Shown piece after piece: positions 26,701-39,700 of a stretch of 52,141 nucleotides of DNA. The stretch covers positions 1-52,141 of the forward strand of contig JABVXV010000394.1 of the NCBI GenBank assembly GCA_013365325.1, in the 5' to 3' direction. Both the position numbers and the translations under genes were made by a program. The notes under the pieces are model-generated. The model had not been told where the DNA came from. It ran no database searches and saw nothing but the letters and a program-made list of their open reading frames with translations. Source of the DNA: Dipetalonema caudispina. Its lineage: Eukaryota > Nematoda > Chromadorea > Rhabditida > Onchocercidae. Each line of letters begins with the position of its first letter. The stretch's first letter is position 1.

Positions 26701-29700
26701 ATGATTTGAAACTTTATCGCTGTAAATTTACTAGATTCAGACTGCGCACCGGCAATGCTTCGAAGAATGCGTCCATTCCCACCGGTTTGTTTTATATCTT
26801 TGCAGTTTTATCTTATCATTTACACATATTTTCAGCATTCAGTTTGTATGTCTTCATATGACAAAATTGGTGGTTTGTATTGTTAAAACTGACTAGAAAA
26901 TTATCGAAAGTCAGTTTTCATTCCTCCAATTTGAGAAGTTGCAAGTTTCTATTTATATATGAACAGTAATTGCTAGAAATTAAGACGAACACTATGCTGA
27001 ATTTTTATTACACGTTTAGTCGGTATGTATCGAATGCGGTATATCAATCGTAACTGATGCTGACACCACATCCCAGGAGAATTTTGTGGATCATGTGTCG
27101 CAGGATCATCAAAGAGAGGCTACTTGCCAGTATTATTCATTTCCGGGAGTGCATCTTTTTGAGGTTTTTGATTAGTCTGTTATTAAACCAGAATAAAAAA
27201 ATAAATTATTAGATGTTGGAATAATTTGAGAAGATATGGGAATAATGAAATACTTGAAGAAAAGCCGATTTATATTGTTAAGGCACAAATTCTCGGCAAT
27301 TTTGGAGCGATGTCGTTTTGTATGAAAGATCAGTGAGTGTGGCAGAAAAAGAATATTTGTAGATTATTGGATTTAAAGTTAATAGTAAAGTTATCAGATT
27401 GCAGCAGTGGATGCGTGAACTGCAGCAACGCAGCCGATACAAAATTCGACGTTTTTCAATGCACAACGAAAGTTTATTTTTTCTTTGTGCTGCAGACGAT
27501 CGCTGGTGTCGAACTTATGGCGTTAATTCTGACGGTCTTCATTGTACTGCATTCGTTCGAGTCTACGATTACAGAGTAAGTACATTTGACAAAAATCAGG
27601 AGGACAATATAGTGTTGAGAATATATTTTTGTATTGCATTGAAGTGCAGGATGTAGAAGTAGGAAAATTTTTACCCAATTTGTTGGCCAAAAATTGGAAC
27701 TGAGCCACAATTATATGCTGTTTGCAAAATGACTTGTAATGGACTATGTTGGCTACCATTCGACAAATGAAAAATATGGCCTGAGAATAATAAATAGGCT
27801 GCGTTGATTTTACATTTTAATACAAAATATAGTTGTGGACTGTAGAAATTTTCTTGCAACTCTAGCGAGAGATTATCGCCTAACAAAATAGCTATCAAAA
27901 CAGAAGATCTATGTAAAGCATTTACACTAAAAATTTTTGGAAGTAATTTGGATGACGTGAATCGGTTATCAGATCTTCGAAGATGTTACAGCTAGAACAG
28001 CGAATCATATGAGTGTTTTTTATGATTTGGCATTGTCCGAAGTTTTCACTTATCTTTACGATAAGAAATGAACCAATAAACAGATGAAGAAAAAAGTAAA
28101 TAAGAGGCAACTTTTTTTTAGAGGGTTTCGCGGCAAGAAACTCGGGTTTTGCGAATACAGTACTGCCTGGATCATAATTTCCATAGCGGTAAGTCGTTGT
28201 TTATTTCGGTTGGAATCTTCGACTGATCGTGAATAATAATTCCAGTTGTGTTTGTATTAAGCATCAAGCGCAAGCTAAGTCAAGCTTTTATAGATGAGGA
28301 TGCAACAGTAGATGCCCCATTTACTCCCGAAATTTTCATGCATGAAGTGGAGGAGAGACGTTTACGAACTGCTGGCATGGTGAAAAGTCATGCACAGCGC
28401 GCACGACTTTTGAGGCGAAGAGGTGAAATAGGAAGTGAAATCATGTCAGGTAACTCCAATCATGGAATGTTTCTTTCATTTTTACTGAAATAGTTATTTT
28501 GGCTGTTAGTTGACTCGTACTTTTGGCAAAACCAGCGCCAGTTCGTATTTATCCAAACTCGAGTCTTTAATGGCCATTCATTCTGTGGATATTACCTGAG
28601 TATGAACTGTGGAAATTATTCTATCCTCCTGCAGAATAGTTCTGTGGTTTAAACCGCCGAACTTTCAGCTAATTGTGGGACTGCTAATTGAAATCATTAA
28701 TTTATTCAGTGCTTTTATCAAAACAATTTACAATAACAGAATTCAGAATAAGTCGACTACAGTTGTATCATCAACTGTCGTTCGACGTTAGCATTGATGA
28801 ATGTCACTTTAATTAAACCACTGTAATGATTTCTTTCGCTTGTACAGGGGCAAGTAGATTACTCAGCAATACGTATAAATTGAACTAATAAAGTAAACTG
28901 TCTTTTATAAATGCGTTTGCTGTTTAATGAACGGTAGTTTAAAGTATTCAGGGTTGTATCTCTTGATTTCCTGAGATTACTTTCCAGGATAATGAGTTTT
29001 ATATGCTTACAGTAAAAGATATTTCGAGTCACTACAGTAAAGAAGTAGAATTTTTGATTTTGACCACTCACAAGTGAGCTGAAGTACGAATTTTAGAGAA
29101 TGGCGGTGTGTGGTCTGAAGAGGGAGTCAGAGAAGATGATTCGAATTTGCAGTAAGTGTAGTTTTATTTTTCACGTCCTTTCATTTCTCGCATCTATTTT
29201 TTCTTGTGCTGAAATAATAAAAAATTCATTGCGTTTCTAGAGAATTAGATGCCTATGCAACTGATGTCGCCAAACGCACACCTCATGTACGAAATGATGA
29301 TTCTGCGTCAGTGGTTGAATTTGCCGAGGGGCCGGATACGGAACATGACGGTTAGCGTCATTTCCTCTTCTTTTTAGCAGAAAAGCTGCTTATGTATGCA
29401 TCACAGTATTTTTCGAAGAAAGTGAAAAAAGAAGTTGGGAGATTCGTTGTTGGTTTGATCACATTCGCACCTCTTTATTTTAGGAAGGCTTATTGAGGCA
29501 TGCAAATGCTGAATTTTCGATAACAAATGCCTTAATTTGAGTTAAGAAGTACTGTTCAAAAATTATCTGCGTTTCTCACTTTTCAGGACAGGAAGATGCA
29601 GTTGGTGGTGAGGGCGAACGAAATGCTGATTATGGTGTCGAAGGTAGTGAGGAAGGTGTCGGACAGGAGGAACAAGTTGGGGAAAATGCTGCATCGAAAC

Positions 29701-32700
29701 TGAAGCGAGTAAACTTGCAAAGACCAAGATTTATAGGAAGGTAAATAGTAAGAGAACTTTTGTCATGGAAGTAAGCTTAATCAATTTTATTACGATATAA
29801 ATGGAAAGGCGGATAGAGAGTAACTCTCTGTCTAAATGCGTTCTGCAAGTACTTTGTAGGTGATTAATATTTTTACCAATATTATGTGTTTATTTGACAT
29901 TATAAATAAAAATATTTTTTCCGATATGCACAACAAAATGTTGGTCAGCTTACATATGGCAGAACTGTCAAAGCAGACTACGATGAGAAACGGGAGGTAA
30001 GCTGTTAATATGAATGTTAAATAGCAAACATTACTTTTGTTGGTTGCTCAAAAATCTTGCATTATTTCAATTTTTTGAGCACTAGAATGAAGAATTCATT
30101 GATGAAAAAATGCAGTCTTGTATTTTATAACTTTTTCCACAATTGTGGCGTAGAGAAGCTAGAGTACAATAAAAACATAAATAATTTCTATGCCATTACT
30201 AATTATATTGGTACCTGGTTGTGTTAATAGTAAATTAAAGTCCTGTACACTACATTGTAACAGCTTACTGTACAAAATCATTTGTTTGATGGCAAGTAAT
30301 GATTTTAAAAGACCATGGAATTTCAGGTGGCAAATTTGGTTGAACAGTGCAATCGTCGTGTTAGTGAAAGCCGTTCAATACGTTCCATTGAAAGCAGAGA
30401 AATTCAAAGCAGTAGCGGTCCGGGTCAGCCGCATTATGTTACTCATCGATCAAATTTTTCCAGCTATACACTTTATAATTTGGTCATGCAAATTGAATTG
30501 CAGTGCGAGGTTTGTATTGTACCGAACGGTTTTCTAGGTTTAATCTGGCTTTTTTTTTCAAAAATTTCTGAAGCGGCATTACAGTTTGGTAGACAGTTTC
30601 TATAATGTGGGAGGTGAATCTCCTTTGACATACTGGACATCATTTGAAATGCAGTAGCAGCACTGTTATCAGATAAGCTTATGTATCTTGTTAATAAAAT
30701 CGATATGTTTTTGCAGCTTTTCAAAGAACGAGCTCAGGCTTTGAAACATATTGTGGCAGCGAAAAAATATTTGAAATACCTCACATCTCTCTGCGATAGC
30801 ATTGCTACTGATCCAGACTGCAGTAAACCTGTAGAGGAACTGGCAGCTGATATTTTCGATTTGAAAGAAATTGTAAACAGTGGAATAGTAGTTACCAAGC
30901 AAACGAACTTACTTCCAACATTAAGTTTTGGAAGTGGTGATGAAGGTAGTAATTCAGTACAGCAGCGTGATGGAAAAAGTGAGTCGGAAACGCAGCCGCT
31001 TATTTTCCTTCCAGTGGTACCCGCAAGAAGCACATCAGAAGAATTAGGTTGGGATTTTTCTATATTTTTTGTGGTTTGTTGCTGATATCACTTCAGTAAT
31101 TTTGCAGCTTTTCTGTTAAATGTTTCGACCGATTTTCCAGTGCATAATATACATATAAATATATTTATATATATATATGTATATGCTTTTTCTGTAAATT
31201 ATCTTTTTCTTTTTTTACTTAATCTACAAAAATATCGATCACCATTTGATGATAAATGTGTGATTTGAGGTCTTGTGTTCTCTTTTGCATTTCACTATGT
31301 ATAAGTTTTTTTAGGATGCATTCTTTTGCAGCCACTAATAAGTCATTCAGCATGATGAGAAATATACAAACAATATGGGCTGTTATGGATTAGTAATTTT
31401 CTTTTTATGAAGGTGCATGAATTTCTGCTTAATTTTCAGAAAAAATGACAGTTGATGAGGAAGCAGAAATGGATGTTACGGAACAGTCTGAAACAGCGGT
31501 AAAACTTCGGATTAAAATTGTACAAATGATTATTTTGAATGAATTCCCAACTTTTTAAAAGAAGTTTTTGTCAGGATACACAACCAAATTTGAGAAGATC
31601 AAAACGTGGAAAAGGGAAAGAAGAAACTGACACATCTTTCGAAATAAAGAAAGGAAGAAAAGCTCCCTTAATTGCAGTTCCAAAAGCAGAAACATCTGTA
31701 AGGTAATAGCTTACGAAATATTTAAATATTTTCTTAGTGTAGGTTTTTTCGTTCTACGGATTAGAGATTTTTAGATTAACGTAATTATGATGCTTGATTT
31801 CGTAATGCTTTTTTAGTTTTTGTTCATGATGCTGCAGTTCAGTGTATTTACAAAGTAGGTATGTTGAATCTAAAAGGATGTTTGGTTATAAGATTTTGAA
31901 TAAAACTCAAACGTTCTAAAGACGAAGTAGACATTGATCTACCATTCTGATTGAAAAAAGTAAGGAATAAATTGCAACTTCTGGATTTTATTTTAGCATC
32001 AACTCCACTGATATGGAGCAAGTAAGCGGCTAGAACTGACCTAAACAAATAGTTCACTACTGGATATAATTATTTGAAGTGTTAAATATTTATAAAAGCC
32101 GTTGTAGTGTAGTAACTATACGCTGGTTTTGAAACAGTTCTGAAATAATTATTACTGAAAATTGTCTAATGAAACATTTGTTTAGGGAGCCATATCAGAC
32201 ACGAAGGAGTCGCGGTGTCGTAAAACCGAACACTAAGGGGATTTTTGACAAGACGACGTATGTTGGAGGAACGGAGGTTTCTTTAATTGATTTTTAAAGA
32301 GACTGTGAAATTGTTTGTGATGCTTCAAAAAGATTAAAATAGTTCTCTGCTGCATAAACTCTGTATCCCAAGGTTTTAAGATTATAGGAATGCTTTAGAA
32401 TAATGCATGTACAGAACCTGAACAAAGCATCAAACTATTATGTTGTTTACCTTTGCCAGGAACTGTAGAAAGAATTGGTTTTTCCATGATGTGTAAGCAG
32501 GCCATGATCTGTGAAGGTTAAACTTTTAGCAGAAGAGGGGCAGAAATCTGAATATCACTTAGTTGTGAAAAATTAAAGATGGAATACTCACTTATTATTA
32601 CTTAGTTTCACATAATTGTTCTTTGAAAGTTTTAAAATTTTCAGGCAACTTCAGCAGAAGGAGATGGTAAGTATTCAGCTATTATTTGGATGAATTCACC

Positions 32701-35546
32701 TTCTATTCATTATTCTTGCATTGCAATCATTAAGTTCTTAAAACCATTGTAACACTTTTGTATTTCGTGATCAGTGTTCTCTTATAGAATCAATGAAATC
32801 TCCGGAATCTCGAGGAGGTTATACATTGAGTAAGTAATTTGAATTTACATACATAAGATGGGCTTTGAGATGCATCGATCTGATAAAGTATCATTTATAC
32901 AAGATGTTTTCGGACGCCTATGATGGCTCTGGAGCAGATGATCCAAAGTTTAATGTCGAAAAATTTATCGCTTAAATGGCTTTCAGCACATTATAGTAGA
33001 ATAAAATGTTGTGTCTGCCTGTAAATATGCAGTTTTTTATTGTTGTTTTTTCAGTTTGTGTGTTTCTTCTTTTTTTCGTGTTTTGGAGATAGAGAACAAG
33101 TCTTTGAACGATAAGTTTTGGCAGGGAAGCAAAATGGATTCAATCAGTATGTAGTCAGAAAAGTATAAACAGAAGTTGGAAGATAACCTCTTTTTCATCA
33201 ATTTTTTATATCTTTGAGGACGAATACCATTCAGTGGACAAAACTCAAAGTTGAAACTGGCTGGACGTACTATGCAGCTTGGTGCCGAACCGGAGGAACT
33301 GACTGGAAAGCCAATGACTTTAAGAACTGCAGCAGGGAATTTGGTGAGCTTGATTCGTTAGTCACTGAATCATTTTCGAGGGATGTTAGAGGAAATGCCT
33401 GGAAGGACTGATGATTTACTGATCAGTATGGTTTTTAAGCTTTTAATCGTGTAGCAAACAAAAGTCTAGTCAGAAGTTCTTAATCAATCCAATGAAATTT
33501 GCTTCCCACAAAATTTACTTTAGAGTGATCCCCGCAATTTCTGATCAGAATCTTTCCCTAATCATTAGTTTTGTTTGTTCTTACATTTCCATCGTGACAT
33601 CGCTTCACCTTAATTTTGGAATAGCTGTCAATGGTTTTTATCCTCAAGTAATTTCCATGTAAATGTGCTGGATTGCAGAATATCAAAAACTTCTCAGTTT
33701 ACCAAATACAAAAATAAACTGAGAAAGTTAAGCAAACATTCTCTACATTCGTTGTTTAGGTTACTGTGATGCGGCGATTTGATGGCCGTTTGATTATGGT
33801 TTCACCTCGAGTAGTGGTTCAGAAAGGTAATATTTCGCTTTCACGCAAATTCACTTCTTACATAACCAGAAAAGAATCTCTGGAATAGGTGTGTTAAGCA
33901 TGCTAAAGCACCGAGAGCTATGCAATTCTTGTGATTTAATTAGTTTTCTGTAGCAGCAAACCGTACTGCAGTAGCTGGGAGAGTTATTCTTAACTGGAAG
34001 ATCAAATAGATTACTGTGTGTGCTCGCTTTCAAAAGACAGGTCTGTCGATTAATGGCCGTAGACATATATTCATTTATCCTATATTAGATTTTCTGAGGA
34101 ATCTGTTTAGTGGATAGAGTTGATCTTTTTATATAGCAAGTTTTTAAAGGTTTCTTGCTCAATCAATCTTTTTTGCGAATTGCTATTTTATAGAGTCGAA
34201 AACTCCCGTCATTGAAGAAACTCAAAGAGAAACGAGGTCGAGAAGTACACGAAATGCATCATTTGGCAAAAAGGTGCCAAAGCCAGAACAAATAAAAGAA
34301 GACGATGAAGAAGAAGAAGGGAAAGAAACAAAATCACAAAGGACAACAAGATCCTCAGAAAGACGTTCAGTCTACTCAAAATATTTAAAGAAGGATAAAG
34401 ATCGACGTGGTAATGGTTCGAATTTGCTTTTTCTTGTAGTTCTTTGTCTTTGCGGAAGTGATTATAAAGAACTACTATAAATTAGGAGAGGTATGTGTAA
34501 CCAAAAAACATAATTTGTTTCATTTTAATGTTTCGAACTTGCATTTCTTACAGAATGTTTTATTCTAGATGAAAAAAGCTCTAATTCAAGTTTATCAGAA
34601 AGAGGAAAAGGAAGAGATACGGGGAATGAAAAAACAAATTCTGAAGAAGCGGAGTCGAGCAAACAGGAAACAACGCATGAAGTAGAGACAAGTTCGAAAA
34701 AGTTTGTGTTTAATTAAATGCTTCTGAACTACGAAAACTATCCTTATATTCTCAGGAATAATTGAGCTCTCGATAGCAGTTTGATTAATCCACTGGTAGT
34801 TTAAAGCAAATGACATCTTATCTCAAGCACCCAGTAAATAACTGTTCTTTAGAGTTTTCTTTTTCTCTTGGTGTTTCACTGATTTCAGATTTATTAGAAA
34901 GCAGTTAAGTGAAAATGATGTAATCGTTATGGACGATGAGACATTTTCAGCTGTTGTAAAAGATATGAGCATGGGAAGTCCATCTGAATCTGGTAAATAT
35001 CTTTCTCGCAAAATATTTGCTTATTTTCACTTTTATTTCGTTTTTTTTTTTTTCTAGATTTATTTATGGATAGTTCAAGGAGAACCTTAATATCATTCAA
35101 ATGCTGTGTGCAGGATATTGATCCATTCATTTTCATATCTAAAACGTTTCGATAATTCTAACTTCTGTTCTGGAACAGGTCGTTGAGAGTAACCGGGAAT
35201 TTGGACTGGAATAGATATTTGTATTTAGAATGTATGGAATGAATTTAGAATGTTTCATTCATTTTCCAAAACTTTTATTTGAAATTAAGAGAATGATTAT
35301 TTCTAAAGGAGTTAATTCTGAAACTGTAGTGAAAAAATGATAAGTAGAGAACAGCTTGCTGCTTTTCTTCCTACCTGTATACTCCTTTTCGTACTGTTTT
35401 ATTTTGTTATTGGTTAATAGCCAATTATTATAGTTGGTGGGAGTGAAGGCCGACGAAGTCGAACAAAGAAAAAGGATGAAGAAGAACCAACAGGTTCGAT
35501 TGTTGATGTTTCCAGACCGAATAAAGCAGGGGAGAATAAAAAATAA
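23793..35546 (+). CDS. Large FLYWCH zinc-finger nuclear protein, unnamed
   Basis: About 32 exons, about 1,198 aa: 23793-23882, 24227-24364, 24445-24639, 24810-24950, 25337-25474, 25665-25749, 25848-25942, 26473-26539, 26735-26784, 27020-27163, 27283-27332, 27398-27575, 28122-28188, 28246-28449, 29097-29151, 29241-29350, 29587-29708, 29949-29996, 30327-30509, 30717-31047, 31440-31498, 31575-31702, 32186-32276, 32645-32666, 32788-32829, 33125-33146, 33235-33343, 33760-33826, 34194-34409, 34569-34701, 34889-34992, 35434-35546. Residues 1-141 are acidic; about 150-230 form a FLYWCH finger; 334-480 carry a C2H2-like pair and a second WRKY/GCM1-like module (CTAFVRVYD, then YCLDHNFHS); 830-1199 are basic, with repeated RRS-R motifs. 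All junctions keep phase except that exon 17 needs the GTAAAC donor at 29708. DNA binding is inferred; I cannot name an orthologue. A split into two genes is possible but not needed. Confidence 0.82.
24810..25474 (+). other. FLYWCH-type zinc finger (exons 4-5)
   Basis: Residues about 142-234. The order is FSKRCRPQIAWNGHLYV, then YTKWRCVNEGCPGAL, then HHHLTTC. This fits the FLYWCH pattern: a Phe/Leu/Tyr strand, W-x-C, a second Cys, and a closing His-x-His. The family includes DNA-binding and chromatin-boundary proteins. Confidence 0.85.
25464..25621 (+). repeat. Perfect 79-bp tandem duplication over a splice donor
   Basis: 25464-25542 and 25543-25621 are identical. Each copy holds the last 11 bases of exon 5, the GTAAGT donor and the start of intron 5. 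The first donor must be used: reading through gives GTA AGT AAT TTT TGA, and the 79-base addition would also shift frame. Confidence 0.97.
26092..26151 (+). ncRNA. Pre-miRNA-like hairpin in intron 7 of the FLYWCH gene
   Basis: G92 to A108 pairs with T135 to C151 (17 pairs, one G-U; last three digits of position given). After one mismatch, C110 to T116 pairs with A127 to G133 (7 pairs, two G-U). The loop is 10 bases (26117-26126). The 60-nt size, 24 of 25 positions paired and intronic sense position match animal pre-miRNAs. Arms begin GAAAATCGTCTTTCGAA and TGCTTCGAAAGATGATTTTC. I do not recognise a known miRNA. The reverse strand also folds. Confidence 0.5.
27020..28188 (+). other. Second zinc-binding-like module (exons 10-13)
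   Basis: Residues about 334-480. It starts with VCIECG, followed after about 21 residues by H-V-S-Q-D-H, a C2H2-like set. Next come LFFLCAADDRWC, HCTAFVRVYDYR and VLRIQYCLDHNFHS. The last three resemble the Cys...Cys...His-x-x-His core of the WRKY-GCM1 superfamily, to which FLYWCH belongs. Assignment is by eye only. Confidence 0.5.
29587..29996 (+). other. Uncertain exon 17/18 junction
   Basis: The stronger-looking donor after exon 17 (AAG|GTAAAT at 29741) leaves phase 2, but exons 18-20 are open only in phase 0. A GTAAAC donor at 29709 keeps phase and is used in the model, at the cost of dropping ten residues (the segment starting NLQRPRF). A one-base error, an unseen small exon or alternative splicing would also explain it. 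Confidence 0.6.
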
Positions 35547-36798
35547 ATCAGTGACATTGCATGTCTGAAATTGTATTTCAACGTTAAATGATAATCCTAT
35601 GTTTTTCCTATTTTGATTTATCATAATTTACTGGCTCCTTTTTTCATAATACTCTTGAACTTTATTTCATATTTCATTTGCAATGATTTCTAATCTTTTA
35701 TTTAAACGATCGATATGCAAAAAACAGAATGCGAGGAACTGAGGCTTATCTTTCGATAATTCTGACAGCTTTACTTGTTGGGGCTTATTCTAAATTGTAG
35801 TTATTTCAATAGAAAATACCACACTTCCTCCTTCCTTATTTGCTTTTTACTAGAGAAGTTTGTAAATTATTTGCGTGTATTTCACCTTTCGTTTCAGTCT
35901 CTCTGATTATGACTGCGTGGATTAAAGTGAACAGTTTTAAAAATACCTTTTTAAACATCCTGTTATCCATTTGTAGCACTCTTTTACTCCCAGACGCTGA
36001 ATAATCCACCACTCTCCGCAACTGAACGAGGGTATATGGTTTTTTTTTAAATTCGGTGTCATGTTTGGATTTTCCAGATTTGATTTTGCAAAACTGAAGA
36101 TTTACAATGACTCCCACTGTTTGCAGTGTTTGCTGTTTGAAAAATGAATTGCTTTGATGAAAGAAGCCATTTTTGCAGCCTACACCTTTCTGCTTTTTTT
36201 TTTGTCACAAAAAAATAAGATTTCACATTACAATATCGGTAGTAATGAAAGTGGTTGAAATGTAGAGAAGAGACACCCCATTTTATGAAATGTAAAGCAT
36301 TTATACGTCCGAGATATTCTTATGACACATATGCATGGTTGTTCTCTTACCTTTTCTTCCTAAGTTTTGTAGATTTTTTCCATCATTGTAAATGATATAA
36401 TTTTATCGCAACCGTTATATATGGAAGTTTAAGAATAAACATGAAAGGATGCAATGAATTTTGATAGGGATGTATTCTAGTTCTATTTTTACCTAAATTA
36501 CTTGATTATGTAGTGAGGTATATATATGGTATGATAGTGAAATTCTTATACGTAACTTTGCATTTCTTGATTGAACTATTTCACTTAATGAACAACTAAT
36601 TAATTGGTTGTGATGTTAATTGTTTGAATTTCATTTGTTCCCTTGAAATTATTGTACAGTATTGTTATCAAAACATTATCACATTTAGCACCATTCATTG
36701 ACAAAATTAAGAATGAGGAAGGAAGCACAAAGAGGATCACAAATGTTATTTATTGTGCCTAAAAGATGAGTAATACGTTACAATTTTGTTTTTCTTTC
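35547..36798. other. Convergent intergenic region
   Basis: About 1.25 kb between the 3' ends of the FLYWCH gene and dlk-1. AATAAA motifs overlap and follow the FLYWCH-gene stop codon at about 35535-35547. The dlk-1 poly(A) signal lies at 36749-36754. No coding exon was seen. Confidence 0.7.
36749..36754 (-). terminator. dlk-1: Candidate poly(A) signal for dlk-1
   Basis: AATAAA on the minus strand, about 45 bases after the dlk-1 stop codon, giving a short 3'UTR. Confidence 0.6.
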
Positions 36799-39700
36799 CT
36801 AGCAATGTACGACCTGTTCTGCATCACTTTCTGAACTTGTTTCACAAACCACAGATGGTATCGATAATGGAGTCTGAAATTACACTTATATTATCTATCT
36901 TGGAAATTCATTGTATCTGATGAGTATGTCACGTTGTGCGGAAAATGCTAAGATGGTAAAGCATAATTTCATCTAAACAAAAATTAGCTACAATTTCAAG
37001 TCATCCTTGCTCAGACTGAGATTAAAATATCAGTCATCAAGTAGATGCGCAAAACTTAGTGAATGATTATTGTATATGTTGAAAAAATAGATTCGCTAAA
37101 AATATTTTGAAAAATTCAATTGCATTTTTTTTTTCAAATTGGTAAATTGTCTCTTTATGGCAGTAAATTATTCCAACCTACTAAAGGTGATGAAAGCAAA
37201 AAATTTCATTTCATTGAATTGTTTGACTATCTCGGAAAATGAGAGAAAGTCTGAGTTAAAAATCCTTTTGTTGACAAATTTGAACTTACACTTGCTGTCC
37301 TACGATGTGTTCTAATTGTATTTTTGACAGCGCGAACTTGTCGTTCTTTGTCGGAAAGACCATCGGAATGTATGGCAGCCATTTCTAAACTTCGTTCCAA
37401 TGATGATTCCATTGTTGAGGAGGAAGTAATTAATAAACAGCTTGATCTGAATAAAATTAAGTAGTTCATAATTGTACGCATGCATAATTATTTAAAACTG
37501 ACTAAAATTAATGTTAAAAATGATCACACACACGTCAAGGTTGAAACTATCCAATTGTCCTATTTTTGTTAGACTACTCAATATCCTTTTCCAGATCTGG
37601 TTAAAAGGAGTATACAGATTCCGGATACAGACTGGAACTGCTATCAGAATTCTTCAGTTGCTTATTTTAGTGAATTTTCCTGTATTTAGTGCTGGACTTG
37701 TTGAAATAATCCAATTGAAAATAAATACTTCATGCAAATAAATCAAAGGTTAGTCATCAAGTCATTTCACTTTGGAAAAAAAATTGTCAATAGTTTTGAG
37801 AACTTTTTAAAAAAAAATTTTTAAAGAACTAACCTTTCACTATCATTTGTGCTGTGTGGATTTCTGAATCTATGGAAAACAACATAAGATGCACTTGGAG
37901 AATCTAGCGATGAATCCAAAATATTCCTAAAAATAAAGAAATATAATGAATATTCTTGCTCTTAGGTCACTTTATGAATTGTATTGAAATGAAAAACTTT
38001 TTACTACCTAATAATTACCCGTTATTTTCATCTCGTTCTTCAGAACTTTCTTCTGCAGATGCATCAGAAGCTTCTTTTGTTAGCTTATCATTTCTTCCAC
38101 GTGCTTTTTCGTTATCACATCTAATCGCTTGCTTATTTGATGATATCTGTGTCTCCTGATAACTCGTTGATGGTGAAGTCTGAAAATAACAATGAAGATA
38201 GGATACATGTACTTTTCCTCAGATTTATTAGAACACAGGATGGATAATAGTTAAACGTACGGTTATGTTGCATTCTTCGTCCACAACTACTTCTGTTTCT
38301 CGTGACTTTTTTATGGTCGAGCAACTGAAAAAAGAGATAATGCGAAAAATAGGAATTCGAATCAAGAGAAATCGATGCCACCTTCTATATAATTATATTT
38401 CTCCATTTCAAACAATAATTACTTTAAAATCTTTTTTCTTTAAAGGAAAGGATCTACATTCCCGGTCTCTGAAGCAAATTTCTATGTCCACTACTGGAAG
38501 TATTGAAATCGGAGAAAGGTTTATTTTGAAATATTTATTGAGAGGATATCACCTGTATTTTCAACAAGACATAATCTCAAACCTGATAATTTTATTTTGC
38601 AAATTAACTGATGTATTATCGGTTATTTCACATGATGAAGTTTTTCTTGTTGTTTCACCATTGATCAGCGTGGGTTCGGCTAGTGATTGACGTGATCGCG
38701 TATATGACGAACGTTTCTCTTTTGTAGATACTAGAAACAATGGAAGAAATTTTTCGCAAATGAGAATGAGAAACGATATTAATTGATTTAGTTGCTTAAA
38801 TTTGAAAATTGTTTCAAACCACCGGAGAAAACTATTTCTATCTGAATAGTCACAAGAAAAGAAAATGAAGATTTCCCATTCTATTTGCTAGTGATCTATT
38901 TACCAGGGATCATCCGTTGCAGTGAATCTCGATGGGAACTTGCTGTACTCTTCCTATTTTTCCTTCTATGTGATGTCAAACGTCCATCTGACCAACGTCC
39001 TTCTACATTTCGATAAAAATTTGTTGGATTGACCTGAAAAAGAAAATACTTACAGCAAGATTCTTTTGAAGTTAGCTTAATCTTTATTGAAGGAAAATGC
39101 CAAAAAAAAAAAAAAAAAAAAATGTGTAGAATTAAAAAAACACTGCTGTATTACGTTACTATCATAAGTAAATGTTAACAAAGGCATTTTGCTGTTTTTA
39201 AATTATATTTTGAATGTCGTAAATTTTTAGTTAATATTTCCCAGTAGAAGAAATTACTCACCGGTTGTCCACAAAAACTACATTCATATACCAATGCATT
39301 TGTTGAAGTTCCGGATGCGAGGTCAATATCATACAAATTATGGAAACCGGAGTCACAGGAAGCTTCGGAAACACCGGAATTTCGAGCGGGAGATCCACGA
39401 ATAAGATCAGCTTGATTGTTGTAAAAACAGTTGGACTGTCGGATCGATGAATCCCGTGAGAAATTACGTTCTGCAATGGTAATTTGCATACTTCAGAAAG
39501 AATTGCAGTATCTTAACACTTATTCTATGCAAACATTGATGAAGTTTCTTATAGCTTATGAAATTTTAATTCTTTAGTAGTTGCCATTTGCAGGTGATGA
39601 ATAATAGTAACCAGTCTGTATTTTGCTGGGAAAATTAACTTAAAATTAAAATAAAACGTATTTTGTAAATTTTTCAATTTGACCTGAACTTGAAGTTAGC

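Noticed and set aside
30190..30537. 115-aa plus-strand frame
   Set aside because: It reads exon 19 of the FLYWCH gene out of phase; continuing it into exon 20 hits a stop.
14573..35546. alx-1 and FLYWCH gene as an operon
   Set aside because: The gap of about 2.3 kb is far above typical nematode operon spacing, and alx-1 has its own poly(A) signal.
38265..38690. 141-aa plus-strand frame
   Set aside because: It is a shadow over dlk-1 exons 15-17, whose minus-strand frames keep phase.
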